Source: Bog-756 sp963812885
GTDB taxonomy: Bacteria; Actinomycetota; Acidimicrobiia; Acidimicrobiales; RAAP-2
Reading direction: 5' to 3'
DNA: 64,000 nt
Assembly (NCBI GenBank): GCA_963812885.1
Contig: CAWEWZ010000010.1
Location: 1 to 64,000 of the forward strand
Each line of letters starts with the position of its first letter. Position 1 is the first letter of the stretch. A model generated the notes under the pieces. It searched no databases. It was given only the letters and a program-made list of their open reading frames with translations, and was not told where the DNA came from. This document shows, piece by piece, positions 9,782 to 17,281 of the stretch. The translations under genes were made by a program, and so were the position numbers.

Positions 9782-10427
9782 CGCCACCGCCGGCGAGTCG
9801 GCGGAACCAGAGTCGCCAGGGTGTCTTGTGGCGCTGCCACACCTCCGGCCCCTTCTCGTACGGAGGTCCGGTGTGGCGGCGGTGCGAGGCCGACTCCTCG
9901 TCGACCTCGTAAACGGCCAGGAAGCGCGGCGCCCCCTGATAGGGAGCCCGCACCTCGCGCACCAGCTCGTAGCGCTCGGCACGCAGGGCGTGACGGCGTT
10001 CGGCCACTTCGGGCAGGTGCACATTGGTATAGAAGTCGTTGAAGACGGCCAGCTCGTCGTCGGTCAACCCGGGCGGAGGGTTGACGCCGAGCAGGTAGAT
10101 GGCAAAGGCCGTGAGTCGGCGGGGCTTCGTCTCGGCGATTCGCCGGTACAGCACCGACCATGTCTGCCGGAGGCCCTCGAAGCCATCACCGTCCGGCGGA
10201 TCCTCTCCGGGCCCGCCCTCGGCAGCAACGTCGTCGACGGTCAGGAACCGGGGAGGTCGGAAGCCCCGGGCGGCAACGGCCAGGAGCTCGTAGCGGGCCC
10301 CGGCGCCCGGGTCGGTCGACGCCGACCCCACGAATGCGTCCGCGGCCCCGGGATCGGCGCGGGATCCACCGCGGACGTCCCATCCGGTGAACGAGGTCAG
10401 ACCGGGCCGGTCGGCGTCAGCGGACAT
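9771..10427 (-). CDS. Duplicated alpha/beta (ferredoxin-fold-like) protein of unknown function
   Basis: A 218-residue soluble protein, not recognised as a named family. Its two halves are related: RYELLAVAARGFRPPRFLTVDDV (about residues 45-67) and RYELVREVRAPYQGAPRFLAVYEVDEE (about 150-176). Each is followed or preceded by a helical stretch, the pattern of dimeric alpha-beta barrel (EthD/Dabb-like) proteins with an internal duplication. That fold assignment is inference. The stop codon at 9771 lies inside the start region of the SGNH hydrolase (ATG at 9781), indicating an operon. No obvious Shine-Dalgarno precedes ATG 10427. Confidence 0.7.
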   Translation of the reverse strand: MSADADRPGLTSFTGWDVRGGSRADPGAADAFVGSASTDPGAGARYELLAVAARGFRPPRFLTVDDVAAEGGPGEDPPDGDGFEGLRQTWSVLYRRIAETKPRRLTAFAIYLLGVNPPPGLTDDELAVFNDFYTNVHLPEVAERRHALRAERYELVREVRAPYQGAPRFLAVYEVDEESASHRRHTGPPYEKGPEVWQRHKTPWRLWFRRLAGGGDGP

Positions 10428-10476
10428 GAATCGGAGGCTACCGGGCGAGGCGGCCCGGTCCCGGTCGACCGACCGG

Positions 10477-11184
10477 CTACCCGGTCACCGCCGGGCTGGC
10501 TGTCGATCTGAGAACGGGTCCTCGCATCAGCGACACGCTCGTGATCAGAACCACCAGCAGGAACCCGACGAAGGCCCCGAAGCCGACCGCATTCCACCCC
10601 TTTCCGTGATAGGTGCTGAATGTCAGGGCCACCCACACGACCACCGCGTTGAGGGCGGCGACGATCAGGCTCAGCCATCCGAGCCAGAGGGGGCCGGGCA
10701 GCTCCCGGCGAAGGAACGAAAGACCCAACGCCAGCAGGAAGACCGCCGTCATGATCGAACTGGCCGCGAAGAGGACGATGTTCAGATCCCCGAGCATCCG
10801 CACCACGCCCGGGTCGGTCAGGCCCAACGGTTGGGCGTCCATGTAGGCGAGCAGGGCAATGGGCAGCGCGGCCAGCGCCGACACCACCGCCACAGCGATC
10901 CCTGCGCCGAAGACCATCGGTGCCAGCGAGCGATCGTTGCCCCCGCCTTCGTCGAACAGGGTGCGGAGCACGCCGACGAACCACAGGAACACACCTGCCG
11001 CCAACAGACCGAACAGCATTCCGATTTGGAGCGCCACCCGATGGCCGTGGACCCACGCCATGGTGGTGGCGGCCGGGCTGTCGTTCCGGGGTTGCTGCGG
11101 ATAGAGGAATCCCGACAACAGGCTGAGGATCACATAGACCAGGCCGGTCGCGGCGCCGACCCGACCCACTGCCCGATGATTCAT
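10477..11184 (-). CDS. DUF4386-like multi-pass membrane protein
   Basis: 235 residues with about six hydrophobic segments (near residues 10-30, 50-72, 90-115, 133-160, 170-193, 203-222) and the short charged loops typical of DUF4386-type integral membrane proteins. Function is not known. ATG 11184 is preceded by a strong GGGAGG site. It is divergent from the arsR gene at 11306; about 120 bases separate the two and hold the arsR promoter. Family assignment is by overall look and is moderate. Confidence 0.75.
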   Translation of the reverse strand: MNHRAVGRVGAATGLVYVILSLLSGFLYPQQPRNDSPAATTMAWVHGHRVALQIGMLFGLLAAGVFLWFVGVLRTLFDEGGGNDRSLAPMVFGAGIAVAVVSALAALPIALLAYMDAQPLGLTDPGVVRMLGDLNIVLFAASSIMTAVFLLALGLSFLRRELPGPLWLGWLSLIVAALNAVVVWVALTFSTYHGKGWNAVGFGAFVGFLLVVLITSVSLMRGPVLRSTASPAVTG

Positions 11185-11291
11185 TCCCCCACCTCCCGTT
11201 GGCCGTGGCCCGCACTCCCCCGAACCGACGGCTCAGCGTAGCGGCCGCCGTCGGGGCCGGACCCGACCGGCGGGCGGTCCGCTGGCCGGTC

Positions 11292-11338
11292 TTGACAACG
11301 CCGGGGTGGTGCTTATACTTAGGCATATACCTAAGTAT
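11292..11338 (+). promoter_or_regulatory. ArsR-family promoter with palindromic operator
   Basis: A near-consensus promoter is visible: TTGACA at 11292-11297, a 16-nt spacer and TATACT at 11314-11319. A perfect 9-bp inverted repeat (ATACTTAGG at 11315-11323, six-base spacer CATATA, CCTAAGTAT at 11330-11338) overlaps the -10 box and the expected transcription start. This is the layout of an autoregulated ArsR-type repressor operator controlling the gene immediately downstream. Confidence 0.8.
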
Positions 11339-11668
11339 CAACCGGACCCATTGGATCGGATCTTCCGGGCGCTGAGCGACCCGACCCGACGGGGAATGGT
11401 CGAGCGTCTGGCCCGAGGCCCCGCCTCGGTGTCGGACATTGCCCGGCCGCTCACCTGGTCGCTGCCCACCGTGGTGCAGCACCTCGGCGTACTGGAGGCC
11501 GCCGGAGTCGTCACCTCGACCAAGGTCGGACGGGTGCGTACGTACCAGTTGGCCACCGGTGCGCTCGCCCCGGCCGCCGAGTGGATCGGCGGGCAGCGAC
11601 TGCCCGCCGAACGGCGCCTCGATCGACTCGAAACCCACCTGGCCCATGAAACCGACAAGGAGAAATGA
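11306..11668 (+). CDS. ArsR/SmtB-family transcriptional repressor
   Basis: Winged-helix regulator: DRIFRALSDPTRRGMVERLA opens the fold, then VSDIARPLTWSLPTVVQHLGVLEAAGVV is the helix-turn-helix and KVGRVRTYQL the wing. There are no metal-binding cysteines, so it is of the type that pairs with AHSA1/SRPBCC proteins rather than a metal sensor. The frame opens at GTG 11306, but that codon lies upstream of the predicted -10 box and transcription start (~11326), so the real start is more probably TTG 11351 (giving LDRIFRALSDPTRR, about 105 residues). Its stop is one base before the ATG of the next gene. Probably represses its own operon through the overlapping palindrome. Confidence 0.9.
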   Translation: MVLILRHIPKYQPDPLDRIFRALSDPTRRGMVERLARGPASVSDIARPLTWSLPTVVQHLGVLEAAGVVTSTKVGRVRTYQLATGALAPAAEWIGGQRLPAERRLDRLETHLAHETDKEK

Positions 11669-11669
11669 C

Positions 11670-12143
11670 ATGACCGACACCATCGAACGCAGTCAGACCC
11701 ACGCCACCTTCGTGATCGAACGGTCCATGCCCGCCCCGGTGGCCAGGGTGTGGCGGGCACTCTCGGACAACGACGAGCGGGACCGGTGGTTCGGCGGTGG
11801 CGACGCCTTCGAGGCTCACGAGCAGGCCCACGACTTCCGTGTCGGAGGTCGGGCGGTCGAAACCGGCAAGTGGCACGATGGGCCGACCACGGAGTTCCGT
11901 TCCGTCTACACCGACATCGTCGATCAGGTCCGGATCGTCTTCACCTACGACATGTGGCTCGCCGAACGACACATCTCGACCTCGGTCACCACCATCGCGC
12001 TGGAGCCCGACGGGGCCGGGACACGGCTGACCTACACCGAACAAGGTGTCCACTTCGACGGCCTGGACACGGTGGAGGGCCGGGAGGAGGGCTCGAAGGG
12101 GTTGCTCGACCAACTCGTCGCCGTCGTCACTGGGGACGGCTGA
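11670..12143 (+). CDS. SRPBCC (AHSA1-like) domain protein
   Basis: 157 residues. The FVIERSMPAPVARVWRALSDNDERDRWFGGG opening and the C-terminal TRLTYTEQGVHFDG ... GLLDQL helix are typical of Activator-of-Hsp90-ATPase-1-like SRPBCC proteins, a ligand-binding helix-grip fold. AAGGAG at 11657-11662 precedes ATG 11670, one base after the arsR stop. ArsR plus AHSA1 pairs are common in actinobacteria, where the AHSA1 protein is thought to bind a small hydrophobic molecule. The ligand here is unknown. Confidence 0.9.
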   Translation: MTDTIERSQTHATFVIERSMPAPVARVWRALSDNDERDRWFGGGDAFEAHEQAHDFRVGGRAVETGKWHDGPTTEFRSVYTDIVDQVRIVFTYDMWLAERHISTSVTTIALEPDGAGTRLTYTEQGVHFDGLDTVEGREEGSKGLLDQLVAVVTGDG

Positions 12144-12223
12144 GGGGAGCCTGAGGGCCGGCCGCCAGCTCGGGACCGGCGAACCGATTCAAGGTACCGG
12201 CGACAGATGTCGACATTTGCAGC

Positions 12224-12445
12224 ATGGACGCCAGTCGTGCCGATGAGGTGGAGTCGCTGCCTGAGCTGCCCTTGGTCTACGAATCGCCCAAGGATCGGCT
12301 CCACCGGTTGGCGGCCGAGGCCAGTTGTGCCTCGGGCAGGCATCGGCCCTACCAGACCGTCGTCTGGAGTCGGCAGCTGACCAAGTGTCTCGACTGTCAG
12401 GCCCGTCTGCCGGATGACTACGAGGCCGGACGACCACCGGTGTGA
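12224..12445 (+). CDS. Small hypothetical protein with cysteine pair
   Basis: 73 residues with CASGRHR (about residue 35) and CLDCQ (about 55-58), which could form a small zinc site. No Shine-Dalgarno is evident before ATG 12224, and I do not recognise the family. Codon use is like the neighbours. It may be spurious. Confidence 0.35.
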   Translation: MDASRADEVESLPELPLVYESPKDRLHRLAAEASCASGRHRPYQTVVWSRQLTKCLDCQARLPDDYEAGRPPV

Positions 12446-12594
12446 ACACGGGTTGAGTCGGTTCGTGGCCGGCGCCACCGCCGAGTCCGCGGTTTCCGAG
12501 TAATCCCTCAAGTTCGGCCCCCGACGTGCCGATGGAGAGTTACCAGGCCTGTCGAGCAGGGCTTCCGCCGCCCAGATCTCCAGGCCACCGTGGT

Positions 12595-12626
12595 GCGCCG
12601 ATCCGATCCCAATGTTGGATCGGCGC
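12595..12626. terminator. Hairpin with perfect 10-bp stem
   Basis: GCGCCGATCC at 12595-12604 pairs perfectly with GGATCGGCGC at 12617-12626 around a 12-nt loop. It lies between convergent genes. It lacks a U-tract, as is common in GC-rich actinobacteria, so the terminator role is inference. Confidence 0.45.
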
Positions 12627-12682
12627 GGGGAAAGGACCGGTAGAATCGAGTGCATCCGCCGGAGCTGCGGCATCCGGCTCTT

Positions 12683-12714
12683 GCGCCAGCCACCCTGCCC
12701 CTTTGGGCTGGCGC
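12683..12714 (-). terminator. Hairpin with perfect 9-bp stem after phosphotransferase operon
   Basis: GCGCCAGCC at 12683-12691 pairs with GGCTGGCGC at 12706-12714 across a 14-nt loop, about 30 bases beyond the stop of the leftward operon. Plausible transcription terminator; no U-tract. Confidence 0.4.
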
Positions 12715-12742
12715 GGCCCGGCGTCCCCGACGCCCGATCGCC

Positions 12743-13991
12743 CTAGCTCTCCTGGGCAGCCCGGAGCCGCTTGGTGAGGGTCTGCAGGAGGTTCCAGGCG
12801 ATGGTGGCGTTGTGCTGCACCAGCGGACGGAACTCCCAGAAGGTCAGGCCGTAGCAGACGACATCGCTGCTGGCGGTCACCGTTGCCGACCGCGCCCCCT
12901 CGTCGATCAGTGCGGTCTCACCGAAGTAGTCACCTCGCGACAGCGTGGCCACCTGCTTGCCGTTGATCGAAACGGTGGCATCCCCGGAGTCGATGACATA
13001 GAAGGCGGCGGCGCCGACACCCTCTTTGGTGATGGTCTCACCGGCCGCGAACCGGCGCTCCTTGAACATCGTCGGCGATGCGTGCCGCGTCGCCCGGGTT
13101 CAGCCCGGCGAAGAACGGCACCTGCTCGAGCACTTGCGGGGAGCCCTGAGGGATCTGGGCGGTCGGCCGCGTCGTCGATCCGGCCCGGGTCACGGCCCGG
13201 CACTGGAGCAGGAAGAGGTTCCCGTCGGCATAGGCCCATTCGATGTCGCAGGCCATCCCGTAGGCCTCCTCGCACTGGCTGGCCAAGGCGTTGAGTTGGG
13301 CGAGCTGGTCGTCGTCGAGGCAGAGCGACTCGATGAGATGGGTGGCCACCTCCTCGTCGACGGTGCCGCCGTCGGCCACCGAGCGGATGGCGATCTTCTT
13401 CACTCCGGCCGTCCGCTCGAGCACCTCCCCCGACCGGTCCAGGCGGTAGGTGTCGGGGATCACCCGACCGGAGACCACCACCTCGCCGAGTCCCCAGCTG
13501 GCCTCGATCATCCGCTCGTCGGCCCCGTTGACCGGGTTCTGGGTGAACATCACCCCGGCCGTCTCGGGAGCCAGGAGCGACTGCACGACGACCCCGACGC
13601 TCGGGCGGTTGAACAGGCCGACCCGCTTCCGGTAGGTGATGACCGAGTCGGAATTGGCCGACCACCAGATCTGCCGGATGGCCGAGCTCAGGTCGTCGAT
13701 GGACGGGACGTTGAGCAGGGTCAGGTGCTGGCCGGCAAAACTGGCGTCGGCACCGTCCTCGTCCACCGCCGACGAGCGGACGGCCAGCGGACCGGCCAAT
13801 GGTCGGGCCGCGTCGACGACCATGTCGATGGCCGGCGAATGGCCGGCGGCCACCTCTTCGACGATGTCACCGGAAAGGGCGATGCCCGGAGGGACCGAGA
13901 GACCGGCCCGGGTCGCCTCTCCCAGCCCGACCGCCTTGGCCCCGAAGACCGCCTCTTCGTGGGCCTCCCCGAACGGGACGACGGCCTTCAC
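12743..13991 (-). CDS. ATP-grasp (PEP-synthase N-domain-like) subunit fused to cyclic-nucleotide-binding domain (one frameshift)
   Basis: Residues 1-~295 are a pyruvate-phosphate-dikinase-type ATP-binding domain: GAKAVGLGEATRAGLSVPPG, LAVRSSAVDEDGADASFAGQ, GVMFTQNPVNG, IEASWGLGEVVVSGRVIPD and ACDIEWAYADGNLFLLQCRAVT. A linker (VLEQVPFFAGLNPGDAARIAD) leads into a cNMP-binding fold: FAAGETITKEGVGAAAFYVIDSG, then GDYFGETALIDEGARSATVTA, which keeps the Arg-Ser of the phosphate-binding cassette. The join is broken near 13070 by an apparent one-base insertion; 12743-13069 alone would read as a separate 108-residue protein. The GTG start at 13991 overlaps the upstream stop by four bases (GTGA). The pair resembles a split PEP synthase such as phenylphosphate synthase, where the ATP-binding and phospho-His parts are separate subunits. 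Confidence 0.8.
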
Positions 13992-15621
13992 CCGCTGACC
14001 GTCACTTCACCGGCGTCGCCGTCGACCCGCACGATGGTGCCGTCGGGGATGCGGTCGGTCGCGTCACGGGTTCCCACCACACCGGGAATGCCGTACTCAC
14101 GGGCCACGATGGCCGAATGGGAGAGCAGGCCCCCGCTGTCGGTCACGATGGCCCCCAGGAGCGGGAGCAGGATGTTGAAGGCCTCGGTCGTCGACTCCGT
14201 CACCAGCACGTCTCCCTCGACGATGCGGTCGAACTCGGTCGGACCCGAGACCCGCCGCGCCGGTCCCTCGTAGACGCCACCGCTGGCCGCCAGACCGCGG
14301 AGGAGGTTCTCCTCGTGGGGCGCCTCCGAGCTCCCGAACAGCGCTCCCATGGCGATTCCGGTGGCCCGCATGACCCGTCCGGCGCCGGGAGGCAGACCCG
14401 ACGGGTCCGGAGGCGGGGTCGGTGCCGGCCCCAGCACCGGCGGGTGCATCCTTGGCGCTGTACGAGGTCCGGTAGCCGAGCCGCTCGGCCAGCTCATCCG
14501 AGGACGGCCCGCCGGCGTCGGACAGCAGCGAGCACATCTCGTCGAAGCCGGCGTCGATCAGGTACTCGGGGTCGGCCAACTTCCCCCGTTCGGCCAGCCG
14601 TCGACCGGCGGCCAGGCACGGCCCGCCGCATGATCCCCGACGCCCAGATGTCGCTGAAGACACCCCGCTCGTCGCGGATCCGGTACATCAGCCGGGCTTC
14701 GGCGAGGAGCTCGTCGAATGAGGCCCGGTGCTCCTCGGGCACCTGGTCGCGGATCTCGACGATGCGGCTGTCCACGTCGGCTGAACCGTCGGACCTCCCG
14801 GCGACGGACAGGCGGATGGCCCGGAGCAGTGCGTCCGGCAACTCCAGGGCATAGCGGCCCGAGATGTCGAAGCCGTCGAGGAGCCGGTAGCCGACCAGAT
14901 CCAGATACTCGTTCAACCGCTGGCTGACCTCATTGTCGAGGGCCCGCAACTGATCGAGCACCTCGGCGGGATCGCCGTCCGAATCGAGTATCCGGCGGGC
15001 ATCGGCATCCCCTGCGAAGGCGGCGATCAGCCCTTCGAGCTGTGCCGAAGCCCCGGCCGACACCGGTGCCGCCCCCTGCATCATGCTCAACACCTCCGCC
15101 GGGGGAACGCCGGTCCACTCCCCGAGATGGGCCAGGAGGTCGCCCACACAGATCATCGCCGCCCCGGTGAACCGCATGTGCTGGTAGATCATCTGGGAGT
15201 GGTGGTCGCGGCAGTTGATCAGATAGACGACCATGTCGGCGTCGGAGAGCCCGTCGGGATCGACGGCCTGCAGCTCCCGGTGGGTCTTGACGGCCGCCGG
15301 CTTGGCCACCTCGTCCCACTCGCGGAGCTGATCCCGCCACACCTTCCCCGCCCACACCTCATCGGCCCGCTGGAACCGCACCGGAACCTGGTCGTCGGCG
15401 ACGATGACCGGCTGGCTGTAGGCGATCCCATTGACGTAGGCCATCTGGATGGTCTCGAGCAGCATGCCGTAGTAGGCGGTGAACTCGGCGACGCCACGCC
15501 GGAAGGGCTCGGGGTGCATCTCCGCCCAGTACCGGGTGGCCGGCCGGGGAAAGTGAACGGGATCCTGCGCCCAGGTCCCCGGTCCCGGGGGGTCGAACCG
15601 AGCTTGCGAGGGTGTCGCCAT
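13988..15621 (-). CDS. PEP-utilising phosphotransferase subunit with phospho-histidine domain (two frameshifts)
   Basis: About 544 residues after correction. The long helical N-terminal part (MATPSQARFDPPGPG ... AYYGMLLETIQMAYVNG ... INCRDHHSQMIYQHMRFTGAAM) resembles the linker/substrate region of PEP synthase and rifampin-phosphotransferase-like proteins. The C-terminal swivelling domain has EGDVLVTESTTEAFNILLPLLGAIVTDSGGLLSHSAIVAREYGIPGVVGT; the His of GGLLSHSA is the expected phosphorylated residue. The frame breaks near 14632 (GTGCCTG for GTGCTG) and near 14450 (CACCCGCC for CACCGCC), both one-base duplications. ATG 15621 follows GGAAGGGGC. It precedes and overlaps the ATP-grasp gene by four bases, so both should be made together. 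The acceptor substrate is unknown. Confidence 0.8.
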
Positions 15622-15688
15622 GGAGAGGCCCCTTCCGTCGTCATTGTCGCCGCCGTTCGGCGTCGGCCAGTTTCACCGCAATGACCGG

Positions 15689-17156
15689 TCACGGCAAGTG
15701 TGACGCGTGCTCGTCCCCGAAACCTGCCCGCCGCGGCCGCGGCTCAGGAATCGGCGGCTGGGGAGGCGGCGGCCACGGTGTCGTCGGCCGTGGTCCCCGG
15801 CGGCCCTCGCCGGGGGTGTGACCCTTGGCCCATTGGAGGGCGACCTCGTAGACGAGCAGCAGCGCGCCGATGATCAGGAAGCTCCACCAGGAGATGCTGA
15901 CGATGAGCAGGAGGATGGCGGCGACGACGGCACCGACCAGTTGGAGGCCGTCAGCATGCGAGCCCACCCAGGCCAGGGACCGGGTCCGTCGCTCGCCGCT
16001 CACCGCCCCCACCGCCAGGCGCCAACCCCGGGCCACGAACCGGCGCAGGGCCACGGCCCAGGGGTAGGGACCGGTCAGGAGGGCCACCACCAGGATGACG
16101 AGGGCGATGCCGAGGAGCCAGGCGGTCAGGACGAAGAAGCCGTGCATGAGGTCGGTCCAGGACGGTCCGCGCCACCTCGTGGTTGTTGGCGTCGTTGGCC
16201 AGAGCATTCTGCTCGTGGATGACCACACGTCGCAGCACGATCAGCAGCAGCGAGGTGCCGACCAGGAATTGGACCAGGGTCCGGCGCCGGGAGACCGACA
16301 GCCAGAGGGTGAAGGCGATCAGCGCCAGGGTGAGCAGCGGCAGGAGGACGGCTCAGCCGGTCGAAGGCCTTGACACCACGCTGGGCGACGGCCAGGTTTT
16401 TCGACCGCACCAGGGTGATCTGGCCGTAGTTGGAGGGCAGCTTCACGCCGAGCGCCTTGGAGAGCCTGTCGATGGCCTGCTTGGGGGGCTCGGCCGACGT
16501 GATGGTCGGCAAGGTGACCTTCCGTGCCGGTGAGGTTCGAGGCCAGACCGGACACCGAACCGAGGGCGTTGTTGATCACCGGAACGGTGTTGAGGACGAT
16601 GTAGCCCTTGGCCGTGGAGACGGTCGGCGTCTGCTTGCCCCGCAGCACGTCGACGACCGTCTGGTGGGTATTGGTGAGCGGTATGGATCCAGACGGTCTG
16701 GAACCGCTCCGATCCGAGGACCTTGGCCACCTGGTCGGACACGTAGCCCTCGGTCGCATTGGTGATCGGGCCGGCGGCGAAGCTGACCCTCGGAGGGAGG
16801 GCCTCACGCAGCCGGGCCTGGAGGTGCAGCTCGTCGAACAGCTGGTCGGTGGCCCGGACGGCAACCGCCGAGTCCACCCCCGGGAGCTGAAAGACCGGGC
16901 CGACGGTGCCCACGAACGTCTCGGTGTTGAGGATGGTCCGGTGGGTCCACACCACGGTGGTGGACAGCACCACCAGGAGGCAGGACAGGGCGACCAGGAC
17001 GCCGACGATCCCGCGGCGCAACCGTCGCTTCCGGGGAGCCGTGAGCTCCTCGACCTCGTGAGCCAGCGCGTCCCGCTCGGCCCGCAGTCGCTCGACCTCC
17101 GCGGCGGTCGGATCGTCGATGGGTGCGGGTCCGGCACCGGGGTCGGTATCGCTCAT
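15689..17156 (-). CDS. Large actinobacterial membrane protein (four frameshifts)
   Basis: One gene read across five frames. It starts at ATG 17156 (MSDTDPGAGPAPIDD) with a coiled-coil-like segment (AAEVERLRAERDALAHEVEEL), then a transmembrane helix (GIVGVLVALSCLLVVLSTTVVW) and a long extracytoplasmic part (HRTILNTETFVGTVGPVFQLPG ... VVDVLRGKQTPTVSTAKGYIVLN ... QAIDRLSKALGVKLPSNYGQIT). Several further helices follow (VLLPLLTLALIAFTLWLS, FFVLTAWLLGIALVILVVALL, LVGAVVAAILLLIVSISWWSFL) and a proline-rich cytoplasmic tail. Breaks are near 16684, 16525, 16352 and 16168; each is repaired by removing one base. Corrected length is about 487 residues. Function unknown. Confidence 0.75.
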
Positions 17157-17281
17157 TCGGCTCCGACCCTACGCCACTCGGGAACCACAATCGATGGACC
17201 TCGGGGCGCCGGGCCGATCCGGGGCCGCGGCAAACAGCGGCGGTGCCGGCCCCGCTGGCCACCGACCGGGTCAGTCCGTGG

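Larger units (their letters stand above)
12446..12742. other. Intergenic region with two hairpins, no gene recognised
   Basis: No credible coding sequence was found here. It lies between the plus-strand small ORF and the minus-strand phosphotransferase operon, both of which end into it. Two perfect inverted repeats (listed separately) fit a region where convergent transcription stops. Confidence 0.5.

Noticed and set aside
8198..10042. 614-codon plus-strand frame with repeats (VRGHQPVTAAVGGGGHAHHRS)
   Set aside because: It is the complement of the 126-bp repeats in the hydrolase gene and has no independent start or domain.
12743..13069. Separate 108-residue cyclic-nucleotide-binding protein
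   Set aside because: The preceding frame ends in a linker that joins smoothly if one base is removed, so it is more likely the C-terminal domain of the ATP-grasp gene.
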